Positions 41,101 through 50,306 are shown, numbered from the stretch's first letter. The stretch: DNA of 64,000 nucleotides from Maricaulis sp. (GCF_017643475.1 NZ_JAEPNI010000001.1:434001-498000); one strand, 5' to 3'. The notes: generated from the letters alone by a model not told the origin. Numbers and translations are program-made.

Positions 41101-42657
41101 ATGTACGAAACAATTGTGGGCGGCATCGAGACGTTCAGTGACTTCCTCTGGGGGGGTAACTGGGGCGATCAGACGATTCTGCCGGTCGGCCCGATTACCA
41201 TTCTTCTGCTTGGTACCGGCCTTTATCTCATGGTTGGTCTGCGCTTCATGCCGATCCGCCAGCTGCCGCGCGCTTTCCGCTCGCTGTTCGCAAGCTCCGA
41301 CAAGAAAGAAGACGGCGCGATCTCTCCGTTCCAGGCCCTTGCAACGGCCCTGTCGGGACAGGTCGGCACGGGTAACCTGGCTGGTGTCGCCACCGCGATC
41401 ACGCTGGGTGGTCCGGCCGCGATCTTTTGGATGTGGGTTACCGCCATGGTCGGTATGGCGTCGGCCTATTCGGAATCCATGCTGGCTGTTCGCTATCGCG
41501 AGCACCCGAAGGACGGCAAGTCCTCCGTCGCCGGCGGCCCGATGTATTACATCAAGAACGGTCTCGGAAAATGGTGGATGTGGCTGGCCGTGCTGTTCGC
41601 AGCCGGTACGCTTTTCTCCGCTGTTGCGACCGGCAACATGATCCAGTCCAACTCGCTGACGAATGGTATCGTGGGTGCGCTTGGTAATGCGGACATCCTC
41701 GATCCCAACAGCATCACCTCCAAGATGATTGTTGGTGCTGTGATCGCGGGTCTGACCTTCATCGTCATTCTCGGTGGTATTAAATCCATCGGTACGGTCG
41801 CGGGGCGCGTCGTTCCGCTGATGGCGATCACCTATGTCATCGTTGCCATCGTGACGCTGGTCATGAACGCCAATGAGATCCCGGCTGCATTCGGTCTGAT
41901 CTTTGGTGGCCTGTTCGAGCCGGCTGCCGCGGCGGGCGGTTTCCTGGGAGCCTCTCTCTCTGCAGGTATTCGTTTCGGTGTTGAGCGTGGTCTCTTCTCC
42001 AACGAGGCCGGTCAGGGTTCTGCCCCGATCGCGCACGCTGCCGCGCAGACGAAAGACCCGGTTCAGCAGGGCAAGATCGCCATGGTCGGTACCTTCCTGG
42101 ACACCATGGTTATCTGTACGATGACGGCCCTGGTCATCCTGACGGTTACTGGCGACTTTGTTTACAACGAGGCGGGTGAAACGATCGGCTATGCATGGCT
42201 GGCTGGCCTCGAGGGCATCCAGGTCACGCAGGCCTCCTACCAGGCGGCCTTCCCGTTCGGTGACTGGTATATCGCCATTATCCTGGCCTTCTTTGCCTTC
42301 ACCACCATTCTGGGCTGGTCCTATTATGGTGAGCGTGCGATCGCCTTCCTGGGTGGCGAGGGGCTTGTTGTCCCGTTCCGCCTGGTCTGGGTTGCCATGG
42401 TCTTTGTTGGTTCTTTCCAGCAGGTCGACGTGATCTGGCGTCTGGGCGGTATTGCCAACGCGGCGATGGCAGCTCCGAACCTGATCGCCCTGATCTTCCT
42501 GTCCGGCATGGTCTTCAAGATCACCAAGGAACATGATGGCAAGATCGTCGCGGGTGGCCTGGATGTTGATTATGACGCCAGCGCTCACGTTGATGACGCA
42601 CCGGCGGCTGAAGCCGAAGGTGGCGACGACGCCGAAGGTGAGAACAAGCCTGAATAA
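41101..42657 (+). CDS. Sodium:alanine/glycine symporter (AGCS family)
   Basis: 518 residues from ATG 41101, with GGGAGGGGACG upstream. About 10-11 membrane helices. PFQALATALSGQVGTGNLAGVATAITLGGPAAIFWMW is the AGCS signature, FSNEAGQGSAPIAHAAAQTKDPVQQG the second conserved motif, and TILGWSYYGERAIAFL the third. It imports alanine or glycine with Na+. The acidic C-terminal tail (about 40 residues, AEAEGGDDAEGEN) is hydrophilic and unusual in length. The stop is followed by a strong terminator. The 511-codon frame on the other strand is a shadow. Confidence 0.94.
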   Translation: MYETIVGGIETFSDFLWGGNWGDQTILPVGPITILLLGTGLYLMVGLRFMPIRQLPRAFRSLFASSDKKEDGAISPFQALATALSGQVGTGNLAGVATAITLGGPAAIFWMWVTAMVGMASAYSESMLAVRYREHPKDGKSSVAGGPMYYIKNGLGKWWMWLAVLFAAGTLFSAVATGNMIQSNSLTNGIVGALGNADILDPNSITSKMIVGAVIAGLTFIVILGGIKSIGTVAGRVVPLMAITYVIVAIVTLVMNANEIPAAFGLIFGGLFEPAAAAGGFLGASLSAGIRFGVERGLFSNEAGQGSAPIAHAAAQTKDPVQQGKIAMVGTFLDTMVICTMTALVILTVTGDFVYNEAGETIGYAWLAGLEGIQVTQASYQAAFPFGDWYIAIILAFFAFTTILGWSYYGERAIAFLGGEGLVVPFRLVWVAMVFVGSFQQVDVIWRLGGIANAAMAAPNLIALIFLSGMVFKITKEHDGKIVAGGLDVDYDASAHVDDAPAAEAEGGDDAEGENKPE

Positions 42658-42677
42658 TCTCGGCGACGAGAGACATG

Positions 42678-42707
42678 AAAAGCCCCGCCTGACCGGCGGG
42701 GCTTTTT
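42678..42707. terminator. Bidirectional terminator between the AGCS symporter and vanZ-like gene
   Basis: AAAAGCCCCGCC (42678-42689) pairs with GGCGGGGCTTTT (42695-42706) around TGACC, followed by more T. The T-run overlaps the convergent VanZ-family stop. Confidence 0.9.
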
Positions 42708-43092
42708 ATTTGCGCGGGGCCAGGAGGCGAATGGCCAGGAAGCCGAGTGCAATGCCGACCACGTCAGCGACAAAATCCGCAACGGATGCTGTGCGACCGA
42801 CAAAATCCATCGATTGCACGAATTCGATGCCCAGCCCGTAAAGCGCCAGCAGACCACCCAGAAGCCATCGGCTGAGGGTTGGCCAGGCCAATCGTGACAG
42901 CATGGCCAGCGTGAGAAAGGCGGCGATATGTTCAACCTTGTCGCTGCCCAGAACACTGGCGGGCGTCGCGTAGCTAGGCTGCAGCGCCAAATCGGTGATC
43001 AGCGCCGTTGTGGTCAAAAACATGACACGACCCGCCCATCGCAGTCCCATATCTGGACGCCGGGCCGAAGTATTCTTAGGTTCCGCTGACAT
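42706..43092 (-). CDS. VanZ-family membrane protein
   Basis: 128 residues. Four membrane segments. [22 protein letters not shown] and [32 protein letters not shown] (GRxxSVxDxxANxxG-type) are the VanZ-like signature. Such proteins are widespread; teicoplanin resistance in Enterococcus gave the name, but the function here is unknown. Its ATG is only 19 bases from the divergent bioB start, so the promoters must lie inside the neighbouring coding regions. Confidence 0.85.
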   Translation of the reverse strand: MSAEPKNTSARRPDMGLRWAGRVMFLTTTALITDLALQPSYATPASVLGSDKVEHIAAFLTLAMLSRLAWPTLSRWLLGGLLALYGLGIEFVQSMDFVGRTASVADFVADVVGIALGFLAIRLLAPRK

Positions 43093-43111
43093 TCTTCAGG
43101 ACAGGCTTTCC

Positions 43112-44101
43112 ATGACCCAGTTGCTCAATGATATCGACCGTCTGCTGACCCCGCGTACCGATTGGACCCGCGAGGAGGCTGCCGAAATCTATCGCGCGCC
43201 GTTTAACGACCTCATCTTTGCGGCGCAATCTGTGCACAGAAAATGCCATCCGGCCAACCAGGTCCAGACCAGCCAGCTCCTGTCGATCAAGACCGGCGGC
43301 TGTGCCGAGGATTGTGGCTACTGCAACCAGTCCGCTCATTTCGATACTGGGCTGAAAGCCTCCAAGTTGATGCCTGTCGACGAGGTTCTGGACGCAGCGC
43401 AGAAAGCCAAGGACGGCGGCGCGACCCGGTTCTGTATGGGTGCCGCCTGGCGCGAGCTGAAGTCCCGCGATGAAGATGCGATCTGCGAGATGATTTCCGG
43501 CGTCAAGGCGCTGGGCATGGAAACCTGTGTCACGCTGGGCATGCTGGAAGACGAACAGGCGAAAAAACTGCGTGACGCCGGGCTGGATTATTACAATCAC
43601 AACATCGACACCGCGCCGGAAGATTATGGCCGGGTGATCTCGACGCGCACCTACCAGGACCGCCTCGATACGCTGGATCGTGTTCGTGGCGCCGGCATTC
43701 ATGTCTGCACGGGCGGTATCATTGGCATGGGCGAACCGGAAACGGCGCGTATCGGCCTGATCGCCGAGCTGGCCAATATGGATCCGCACCCGGAAAGTGT
43801 TCCGATCAATCACCTGGTGGCTGTCGAGAATACGCCGCTGGGTGACAGCAAGCCGCTGGACGGGATCGATTTCGTTCGCACGATCGCCACGGCGCGGATC
43901 ATGATGCCGAAATCCATGGTGCGCCTGTCGGCGGGGCGCGAGGGCATGAGCCGCGAAACCCAGGCGCTGTGTTTCCTGGCCGGCGCCAATTCCATCTTCG
44001 TTGGCGAGGAACTCCTGACCACGCCGAACCCGGAAAAACACGAGGATTTCGACCTGTTCAAGACGCTGGGCATCGAACCGATGACCATGCCGGCGGAATA
44101 A
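43112..44101 (+). CDS. bioB: Biotin synthase
   Basis: 329 residues from ATG 43112. Radical-SAM enzyme that inserts sulfur into dethiobiotin. CAEDCGYC holds the 4Fe-4S cluster cysteines (Cx3Cx2C), FCMGAAWRE and [13 protein letters not shown] follow, and [12 protein letters not shown]-type conserved C-terminal sequence is present ([15 protein letters not shown]). No other bio gene is here. phhB follows by 9 bases. Confidence 0.97.
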   Translation: MTQLLNDIDRLLTPRTDWTREEAAEIYRAPFNDLIFAAQSVHRKCHPANQVQTSQLLSIKTGGCAEDCGYCNQSAHFDTGLKASKLMPVDEVLDAAQKAKDGGATRFCMGAAWRELKSRDEDAICEMISGVKALGMETCVTLGMLEDEQAKKLRDAGLDYYNHNIDTAPEDYGRVISTRTYQDRLDTLDRVRGAGIHVCTGGIIGMGEPETARIGLIAELANMDPHPESVPINHLVAVENTPLGDSKPLDGIDFVRTIATARIMMPKSMVRLSAGREGMSRETQALCFLAGANSIFVGEELLTTPNPEKHEDFDLFKTLGIEPMTMPAE

Positions 44102-44110
44102 GAGGTGGAT

Positions 44111-44386
44111 ATGAAAAAGCTTGGCGCAGAAGCTGTTGTCGCAAAACTCTCCAGCTGGTCGGTCGTTGAGGGGCGGGATGCGATCCGCAAGGTCTTTGAG
44201 TTTTCCGATTTCAACGAGGCCTGGGGGTTCATGAGCCGCGTCGCGGTCAAGGCCGAGCAGATGAACCACCATCCTGAATGGTTCAATGTCTGGAACAAGG
44301 TCGATGTGACGCTGGCCACGCATGATGCAGGCGGCGTCACCGAGCTTGATCTGACCCTCGCCGGCTTCATGGACGAGATCGCCTAG
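44111..44386 (+). CDS. phhB: 4a-hydroxytetrahydrobiopterin dehydratase
   Basis: 91 residues from ATG 44111, with GAGGTGG just upstream. [32 protein letters not shown] carries the pterin-4a-carbinolamine dehydratase motif (HHP...W, TH). It regenerates the pterin cofactor of aromatic amino-acid hydroxylases or related pathways; no phhA is in this window. Cotranscribed with bioB by position; a functional link is not known. Confidence 0.95.
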   Translation: MKKLGAEAVVAKLSSWSVVEGRDAIRKVFEFSDFNEAWGFMSRVAVKAEQMNHHPEWFNVWNKVDVTLATHDAGGVTELDLTLAGFMDEIA

Positions 44387-44392
44387 GGCGAC

Positions 44393-44863
44393 CTAGTCAG
44401 AATGGATGATGATCATGCCCAGGAGGACGTCCGCGCCTTCCTGGCCAAGGGTCATGTTCGTGGCTTCCTGGAGCAGGTCAGCGATGCGGTCGGCATCGGG
44501 AACCTCGCCGAACCGATAATACGAGCCCGTATACAGCGTCAGCGCGGAAACATAGGCATTGCGCAGGCGCGGCATATACCGTTCGACCCGGCGACGCAGA
44601 CGCGGGTCGTCAATCTCGAGCCCGGCTTCGATCTGCAACAGGCCCTGCGATCGGAAATTCGATTGCACAGCCGCCATCAGCGGAGGCAGGGGCATGTAAG
44701 TCGAGGACGATGTCAGATTCCTGTGACGGCCATCACTGTCAGAGGATGATGCCCCTTCGGAGGGCGGCGGCGCAGCCGCATGGGCTGCCGGCGCACCGGA
44801 CAGGGCAATGACACAACCTGCAAGCAGGCTGAAACGCGCGATCTTGGACACGAAACTGGACAT
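44393..44863 (-). CDS. Hypothetical exported protein
   Basis: 156 residues from ATG 44863. Signal peptide (MSSFVSKIARFSLLAGCVIALSGAPAAHAA), Ser/Pro-rich linker, then a compact domain: YMPLPPLMAAVQSNFRSQGLLQIEAGLEIDDPRLRRRVERYMPRLRNAYVSAL, ending in GADVLLGMIIIHSD. The form (a beta strand with Gly-Leu, then a helix RRRVERYMPRLRNAY) recalls FliL-like or Tat-signal alphaproteobacterial proteins, but the match is not firm. It is convergent with phhB. Confidence 0.75.
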   Translation of the reverse strand: MSSFVSKIARFSLLAGCVIALSGAPAAHAAAPPPSEGASSSDSDGRHRNLTSSSTYMPLPPLMAAVQSNFRSQGLLQIEAGLEIDDPRLRRRVERYMPRLRNAYVSALTLYTGSYYRFGEVPDADRIADLLQEATNMTLGQEGADVLLGMIIIHSD

Positions 44864-44913
44864 GTCCACGGTCTAGCACGCAGACGTAAAGGAAGCGTTT
44901 TTCGCGCCCAGGC

Positions 44914-45513
44914 TTATTGAATCGCGTTTATGACGAGTTGCGTGTCGCGCTGGGCCATTCGCTCGTCGTGCTCGTCTTCGCTCAGCTGTGTCATGGCGCA
45001 TAGCAGATACCAGACACCATCGCTGGCCCGGACCGGCGTGTTCACCGAGCGCCAGCAATAGGTCTGTCCATCTATCGTTGCCTTCCACACGGCGTCTACC
45101 GAGCGGACCTGGCCGGAGAATGCACCACAGGCAAGGATTTCGCGAACGAGGCGATGCCCGTCTGGTGAAGCCTCCCGACGGACTTCCAGGCCTTCCTGGG
45201 CGCCGGCGAATTGAGGGTGATCGCGGAAGCCATTGGACAGGGCGACATAACGCACATTGTCTTCAGTCGGCTGGATAACGCAGCTGATCTGCGGGCTGAC
45301 ACGGACGCTGGACAAGACGAAGTCCAGCACGTCGCGATGGGAGCGGTCCGACATCAGGGCGCGGATCCGGTTTTCCAGACCCGGCTTGGGTTCGGTGCGA
45401 CCGGCTTCCAGGCGCGAGACATAAGCCTGCGAAATCTTGAGCAGGTCCGCGAGTGCTTCCTGTTTCAGTCCCGTGCGAGAACGAAAGGCCCGAAGTTCGG
45501 AACTCCAATTCAT
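44914..45513 (-). CDS. XRE-family transcriptional regulator
   Basis: 199 residues from ATG 45513. N-terminal helix-turn-helix (residues 5-60): LRAFRSRTGLKQEALADLLKISQAYVSRLEAGRTEPKPGLENRIRAL. The remainder (about 85-190) is a PAS-like or ligand-binding domain (YVALSNGFRDHPQFAGAQEGLEVRREASPDGHRLVREILACG; DGVWYLLCAMTQLSEDEH). An upstream in-frame extension to 45624 was dropped. No target is evident. The 266-base gap to yggT (45514-45779) contains no gene I can support. Confidence 0.85.
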   Translation of the reverse strand: MNWSSELRAFRSRTGLKQEALADLLKISQAYVSRLEAGRTEPKPGLENRIRALMSDRSHRDVLDFVLSSVRVSPQISCVIQPTEDNVRYVALSNGFRDHPQFAGAQEGLEVRREASPDGHRLVREILACGAFSGQVRSVDAVWKATIDGQTYCWRSVNTPVRASDGVWYLLCAMTQLSEDEHDERMAQRDTQLVINAIQ

Positions 45514-45779
45514 GTGCAACCCCAAATTATCACCCAAAGCGGAGCAGCTTAGTCCGCGGCGGACAGCATACAAGCTGCGCCCGGCTCCATCTGCTGAATA
45601 TCTTATGCAAACAATGGGTTGCATTATCGCACCTTATGTTCAGGGCGCTCGGAAGAGCACAGCGACGGGAAGGAGGTTCAGGGCAGAACGTCGAGGAGAT
45701 TGATCAGTGTCCTGCTGGACGGGATCAGCCAGTGCGCGTTAGAAAGCCTCTGGCGCTGGGTAAAACGGAAAGCTAAGCC

Positions 45780-46079
45780 ATGTCCCCAATTGACGGTTTG
45801 ATCATCTATCTCATCCATCCCGCATTAAGCATCCTGGTGTGGATCGTGATTATCGGCATAGTCATGAGCTGGTTGATCAATTTTAATGTGATCAACACGC
45901 ACAATCAGTTCGTGTCGACCATCTACCGCATCACCCACGCCGTGACAGAGCCACTCCTTCGGCCGATCCGTTCCGTCTTGCCCACCCTTGGCGGTTTGGA
46001 CTTTTCCCCTATCGTCCTCGTGCTGCTCATTGGTTTCGTGCAAGGGTATGTGCTTGCCGAGCTCGTTCGGCTCTTCTGA
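45780..46079 (+). CDS. YggT-family membrane protein
   Basis: 99 residues. Two membrane helices per YggT unit: ALSILVWIVIIGIVMSWLINFNVI and PIVLVLLIGFVQGYVLAELVRLF, with PLLRPIRSVLPTLGGLDFSPIV, the family signature, between. Related to CcmB-like or cell-division-linked membrane proteins; precise role unknown. Operon with a DUF167 gene and folD. Confidence 0.92.
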   Translation: MSPIDGLIIYLIHPALSILVWIVIIGIVMSWLINFNVINTHNQFVSTIYRITHAVTEPLLRPIRSVLPTLGGLDFSPIVLVLLIGFVQGYVLAELVRLF

Positions 46080-46082
46080 TAA

Positions 46083-46400
46083 TTGTTCGTCCGAGATGCG
46101 ACAGGACTGGATGTCTCTGTCCGCGTAAAACCGGCCGCCTCAAGTGACAGTGTCAACGGGGTGGTCGCTACTGCGGACGGGCAGCTGAATTTGGTCCTAC
46201 GGGTGCGGGCGGTACCAGACAACGGCAGGGCCAATAAGGCTGTGATTGCCCTTTTCGCCACATGGGCGGGTTGTCCAAAACGGGATATACACATCATCCG
46301 GGGGGCAGCAGCCCGCATCAAGACGCTTCGAGTGACAGGTCCGGCCGATCGGCTGGATCGCACCCGGGCTAAATTGGAGACGTTGACGCATGAGCGCTGA
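46083..46400 (+). CDS. DUF167/YggU-family protein
   Basis: 105 residues, TTG start 3 bases after yggT. The DUF167 core LDVSVRVKPAASSDSVNG and VPDNGRANKAVIALFATWAGCPKRDIHIIRGAAARIKTLRVTG is complete. A conserved protein of unknown function that accompanies yggT in many bacteria. It overlaps folD by 11 bases. Confidence 0.9.
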   Translation: MFVRDATGLDVSVRVKPAASSDSVNGVVATADGQLNLVLRVRAVPDNGRANKAVIALFATWAGCPKRDIHIIRGAAARIKTLRVTGPADRLDRTRAKLETLTHER

Positions 46401-47268
46401 ACTGATCGACGGAAAGGCCATTGGCGAGGCTCTGGACCTTGAAGCTAAGGCCGACGGTGAAGAGCTGGCGAAAAAGCTCGGGCGTCCGCCTTGTCTGGCG
46501 GTTGTGCTGATTGGCGAAGATCCGGCCAGCCAGGTCTATGTGCGCAACAAGGTCCGCCGGACCGAGGCCGCCGGGCTGCGCTCGGTAGAAGTGCGCAGAC
46601 CCGCTGATGTGACCCAGGCCGAAGTTGTCGAGATCGTGCGCGGATTGAATGCGGATCCGGAGGTGGATGGCATTCTGGTGCAGTTGCCCTTGCCTGATCA
46701 TATGGACGCCAATGCCGTTATCGAGACCATCGATCCGGACAAGGATGTGGATGGACTAACCGAAGCCAGCGCGGGGCGCCTGGTTCTGGGCAAGCCCGGG
46801 CTACGCCCCTGTACGCCAGCTGGCTGCGTCTATCTCGCAGAGAAGGTGCTGGGAGATCTTTCCGGCAAGTCTGTTGTCGTCGTCGGGCGATCCATCCTGG
46901 TTGGCAAGCCTGCAGCACTTCTGTTCCTCGAAAAGAACGCTACGGTCACGATTGCGCATTCGCGGACCAAGGACCTGCCAGCGCTGTGTCGTACGGCAGA
47001 TATCCTGGTGCCGGCGGTCGGTCGTCCGGAAATGGTGCGCGGTGACTGGGTCAAGCCGGGGGCCTGTGTTCTCGATGTCGGAATTAATCGCATCGATGCG
47101 CCGGAACGCGGTGAGGGCAAGACGCGCCTCGTAGGTGACGCGGCCTTTGACGAGATCGTCGGTCATGCGGGCTGGATCACGCCTGTGCCGGGCGGAATCG
47201 GTCCGATGACAATCGCTATGCTGCTCCAGAATACAGTGCGGGCAGCATCGCTCAGATTGGGCATCTGA
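46390..47268 (+). CDS. folD: Bifunctional methylenetetrahydrofolate dehydrogenase/cyclohydrolase
   Basis: 292 residues, overlapping the DUF167 gene. GEDPASQVYVRNKVRRTEAAG, DGILVQLPLPDHMD, KDVDGLTEASAGRLVLG, and the NADP-binding VVVVGRSILVGKPAALLFLEKNATVTIAHSRT. Ends with PVPGGIGPMTIAMLLQNTV. It interconverts one-carbon folates. The three-gene unit yggT-DUF167-folD appears to share one transcript. Confidence 0.97.
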   Translation: MSAELIDGKAIGEALDLEAKADGEELAKKLGRPPCLAVVLIGEDPASQVYVRNKVRRTEAAGLRSVEVRRPADVTQAEVVEIVRGLNADPEVDGILVQLPLPDHMDANAVIETIDPDKDVDGLTEASAGRLVLGKPGLRPCTPAGCVYLAEKVLGDLSGKSVVVVGRSILVGKPAALLFLEKNATVTIAHSRTKDLPALCRTADILVPAVGRPEMVRGDWVKPGACVLDVGINRIDAPERGEGKTRLVGDAAFDEIVGHAGWITPVPGGIGPMTIAMLLQNTVRAASLRLGI

Positions 47269-47362
47269 GCGCACTACAATTACTGATTGCGTAGAGAGTA
47301 AATCGGGCGTAAACGGTTCGGTAACGCAACACTCATATGATATGAGATGGAAGGAAATGATC

Positions 47363-47782
47363 GTGTCCAATCAGTCGCTTAGAGTGCTGCATGTAGAAGA
47401 CGACTTTGCTGATGCAATGCTTGTTCAACATGCTGTCTGTGAAGCGGGTGATTTCGACATCGCATTCGAGGTCGCGGGCACGCTGAAGGACGCCAAGCGC
47501 AAACTGGCCAAGGAGGAGTTTGATCTCGTCCTGCTCGATCTCCGCCTTCCTGATTCAGTCCATCCGATCGATACGCTGGAAACGGCCCGCGACTGTATTG
47601 GCGAGACACCTTTGCTGGTGCTGTCCGGCTCCATGTCCGTGGACAAGGCTCATCTGCCGGATGACGTCGCCAGCCTGGACAAGAATGAGAGTTTCCGCAC
47701 GGAAAAAAAGGGTGAAGCCCCGGTGCATCTTGCGCATCTCATCCGCGAGGCGGCGGAAGCGTCGGATATCCAGACCATCTAG
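47363..47782 (+). CDS. Single-domain response regulator
   Basis: 139 residues from GTG 47363 (AAGGA 7 bases upstream; ATG 47342 and 47357 are alternatives). Receiver domain: VLHVEDDFADAMLVQHAV (acidic pair), LVLLDLRLPDS (phosphoacceptor Asp), LVLSGS (Ser at the Thr position) and SLDKNES (Lys). No output domain, so a CheY-like signal carrier. No kinase is adjacent. Confidence 0.88.
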   Translation: MSNQSLRVLHVEDDFADAMLVQHAVCEAGDFDIAFEVAGTLKDAKRKLAKEEFDLVLLDLRLPDSVHPIDTLETARDCIGETPLLVLSGSMSVDKAHLPDDVASLDKNESFRTEKKGEAPVHLAHLIREAAEASDIQTI

Positions 47783-47851
47783 GCGTTATTCGCCTATACA
47801 AGGCAGACGGGCTCTGGCATGCAACCTGACGGAAGCATGCGGAGGAGCGCC

Positions 47852-48643
47852 ATGAATACTGCCCATGAAGTCGACTACAAGATTTGCGGTGAGGACATCC
47901 AGTTCGTCGAAATCGAACTGGACCCGAACGAAAGTGTCATCGCTGAAGCAGGATCGATGATGTACAAGTCGCCGAGCATCTCCATGGATGCGATTTTCGG
48001 CGATGGTTCCAACAAACATCAAGGGTTCCTCGGCGCACTCGCTGGCGCGGGTAAACGAATCCTGACTGGCGAAAGCCTGTTCATGACGATCTTTACGCAT
48101 GAGGGGCAGGGTAAATCTCACGTGGCCTTCGCGGCCCCCTATCCAGGCACGATCATCCCGGTACATTTGCCCGATGTTGGCGGTGAGCTGATCTGTCAGA
48201 AGGACAGTTTCCTCGCGGCGGCCAAGGGGGTGTCTGTCGGGATCGCGCTCCAAAAACGCATCATGACCGGCCTGTTTGGTGGAGAAGGCTTCATCATGCA
48301 GCGTCTTGAAGGGGATGGCTGGTGCTTCGTTCACGCAGGCGGAACTCTGGTTGAAAAGGAGCTGGCGGCCGGAGAGGAGATTCATGTCGATACTGGTTGC
48401 GTGGTGGCCTATACCAGCTCCGTCGATTTCGAGATCGAGCGGGCAGGCAATATCAAGTCGATGATCTTCGGCGGCGAGGGCGTGTTCTTTGCGCATCTCA
48501 AAGGGCCTGGCAAAGTCTGGCTCCAGTCCATGCCGTTCTCCCGTCTTGCCGGTCGTATTCTGGCGAATGTCCCGGTTGCGGGCTCTGGTCAGGGTGAAGG
48601 TTCTGTGCTCGGTCCTCTCGGCGATATCATGCGGGGCAGCTAG
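47852..48643 (+). CDS. AIM24/TIGR00266-family protein
   Basis: 263 residues from ATG 47852 with GGAGGAGCGCC upstream. The TIGR00266 family folds as repeated beta-sheets: QFVEIELDPNESVIAEAGSMMYKS, GGEGFIMQRLEGDGWCFVHAGGTLVEKELAAGEEIHVDTGCVVAY, GEGVFFAHLKGPGKVWLQSMPFSRLAGRI. Function unknown in bacteria; the mitochondrial homologue is AIM24. It stands after the response regulator and before bfd. Confidence 0.92.
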   Translation: MNTAHEVDYKICGEDIQFVEIELDPNESVIAEAGSMMYKSPSISMDAIFGDGSNKHQGFLGALAGAGKRILTGESLFMTIFTHEGQGKSHVAFAAPYPGTIIPVHLPDVGGELICQKDSFLAAAKGVSVGIALQKRIMTGLFGGEGFIMQRLEGDGWCFVHAGGTLVEKELAAGEEIHVDTGCVVAYTSSVDFEIERAGNIKSMIFGGEGVFFAHLKGPGKVWLQSMPFSRLAGRILANVPVAGSGQGEGSVLGPLGDIMRGS

Positions 48644-48671
48644 CCACCCTGCATTCTCATAGCTTATGCAG

Positions 48672-48690
48672 TTGACAATCACTCGCATTA
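48672..48690. promoter_or_regulatory. Possible Fur-like box and -35 upstream of bfd-bfr
   Basis: TTGACAATCACTCGCATTA partly matches a Fur box (TGA-n-AAT...ATTA), and TTGACA would be a strong -35. A -10 is weak (CACATA). Iron control of bfd is known elsewhere; this site is a weak sequence match only. Confidence 0.35.
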
Positions 48691-48729
48691 GCACCACATA
48701 CGGAGGGTCGAAACAAATCGGTCTTCCGT

Positions 48730-48924
48730 ATGTATGTGTGTATCTGCAACGCTCTGAAAGACAGCCAGCTCAAGCAAGCGGCCCAGGACCCGGGTGTCAG
48801 CTCGGCGGCCTGTGTCTTCAAGCAGCTGGACGCGCGCCCGCAATGCGGTCGTTGTCTCCCGGATGTGAGAGATATGATTTCCTCGACCGAGATCCGCGCA
48901 AACGATTCTCAAGTTGCGCGTTGA
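48730..48924 (+). CDS. bfd: Bacterioferritin-associated ferredoxin
   Basis: 64 residues. Four cluster cysteines C4, C6, C39 and C42 (YVCIC...PQCGRC) bind a [2Fe-2S] cluster, as in E. coli Bfd. It reduces bacterioferritin iron for release. ATG 48730. Upstream of bfr by 89 bases, an arrangement found in many bacteria, so it serves that ferritin. Confidence 0.93.
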   Translation: MYVCICNALKDSQLKQAAQDPGVSSAACVFKQLDARPQCGRCLPDVRDMISSTEIRANDSQVAR

Positions 48925-49013
48925 TTTGAAAGCGCTTATCAGGCGCAAACATTGTTCTTGGCTTTCCGCGAACTTCGCCTAGTTTTTTGTTTAAGACAGC
49001 AGGGAGAGAGTTC

Positions 49014-49493
49014 ATGCAGGGCGATTCCAAGATCATCGAATACCTCAATGGTGCGCTCAAGCTCGAGCTCGCGGCCGTAAACCAGTACTTTCTGCATGCC
49101 CGTATGTTCAAGGACTGGGGCTTCGCCAAGATCGCCGAGGTCGAGTACGAAGAATCCATCGACGAGATGAAACACGCAGATCAGCTGATCGAGCGCATCC
49201 TGTTTCTCGAGGGCCTGCCGAACGTGCAGGATCTGGCCAAGATCTACATCGGCGAGAGCGTAAAGGAATGCCTGGAATGCGACCTCAAGATCGAGCAGCG
49301 CGCGCATCCCTACTACAAGGAAGCTATCGCTTATTGCGAGGAAGCCGGTGATTACGTCACGCGCAAGCTGTTCACGGACATCCTGGCCTCCGAGGAAGAT
49401 CACATCGATTTCCTGGAAACCCAGCTAGGCCTGATCGAGAAGATTGGCGAGGAGCGCTACATGCAGTCCCAGATGAAGCCGGGCGAACACTGA
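49014..49493 (+). CDS. bfr: Bacterioferritin
   Basis: 159 residues from ATG 49014. Ferroxidase ligands E18, E51 and H54 are present, plus the C-terminal DILASEEDHIDFLE (E/H ligands), and heme-binding M52 in IDEMKH. Forms a 24-mer iron store with heme at subunit interfaces. Preceded by bfd. Confidence 0.97.
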   Translation: MQGDSKIIEYLNGALKLELAAVNQYFLHARMFKDWGFAKIAEVEYEESIDEMKHADQLIERILFLEGLPNVQDLAKIYIGESVKECLECDLKIEQRAHPYYKEAIAYCEEAGDYVTRKLFTDILASEEDHIDFLETQLGLIEKIGEERYMQSQMKPGEH

Positions 49494-49616
49494 TCCAGTT
49501 GGTGGGCCTTTCCGCATAGCCTCATTCTCCGAATTGCCAATTCCTCCGCATTGGTCAATGCTCTGCCCGACTATCCGCCTTGACTGGCTCGGGACGGATA
49601 CCAGTTGGGGAGAATG

Positions 49617-50297
49617 ATGCAGATTAAACTCGTTCGAAGCCGCGCGATCGGCCTAGGCATGCTTGCCGCAACCGCTCTGTCGGTCAGTGTGGGCCAACCC
49701 GCATTCGCCCAGCAGGCGCCGATTGTCCAACCGGGCGCTCCCGGTGAAAATTCACGAGCGCTCACCCGCGAGCAATCCTTGGAACTCGGTCAGAGCAGCT
49801 ATATTGAGGCAGACGCGAGGTTCATGCAGCACATGATTGTGCACCATGGCCAGGCTGTGGATATGGGAGCGTTGGTCGAGGGGCGAAGCCGTAATGAAGG
49901 CGTTCGGCTGATGGCGGAACGCATCGCCCTGACCCAGGAATCCGAAATCGCGATGATGCGGACCTGGTTAACGCGGCGAGGCGAAAGCACCGAGATGCAA
50001 GGGCATCACGGTCACCACATGAATCACCAGATGGACCCGAATGTTCCGATAATGCCTGGCATGCTGTCACCAGTGCAGATGGACGCGCTGGCTGCATCCA
50101 GCGGGGCCGAGTTCGACTATCTCTATCTCACCGGAATGATCCTGCACCACCAGGGTGCCATCGACATGGTCAACGAGCTGCTCAGCCAACCCGGAGCCGG
50201 TGAAGACCCGGAATTATCCGAATTCCTGTCAGCGGTTGTCGCTGACCAATCAACTGAAATCTTGCGCATGCAGAACATGCTGGCGCGACAGGGTTAG
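49617..50297 (+). CDS. DUF305-family exported protein
   Basis: 226 residues. Signal peptide (MQIKLVRSRAIGLGMLAATALSVSVGQPAFA). A duplicated DUF305 ferritin-like module: ARFMQHMIVHHGQAVDMGALVEGRSRNEGVRLMAERIALTQESEIAMMRTWL and YLTGMILHHQGAIDMVNELLSQPG with STEILRMQNML. A His/Met-rich link (GHHGHHMNHQMDPNVPIMPGM) points to metal, perhaps copper, binding. ATG 49617 has GGGGAGA at the right spacing. It is 9 bases before a large LVIVD-repeat lipoprotein gene, so the two probably work together. Confidence 0.85.
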   Translation: MQIKLVRSRAIGLGMLAATALSVSVGQPAFAQQAPIVQPGAPGENSRALTREQSLELGQSSYIEADARFMQHMIVHHGQAVDMGALVEGRSRNEGVRLMAERIALTQESEIAMMRTWLTRRGESTEMQGHHGHHMNHQMDPNVPIMPGMLSPVQMDALAASSGAEFDYLYLTGMILHHQGAIDMVNELLSQPGAGEDPELSEFLSAVVADQSTEILRMQNMLARQG

Positions 50298-50306
50298 GGG
50301 GAGACA

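Noticed and set aside
41053-42588. A 511-codon minus-strand frame across the alanine symporter
   Set aside because: It is a shadow of the AGCS gene; it has no hydrophobic segments or family motifs.
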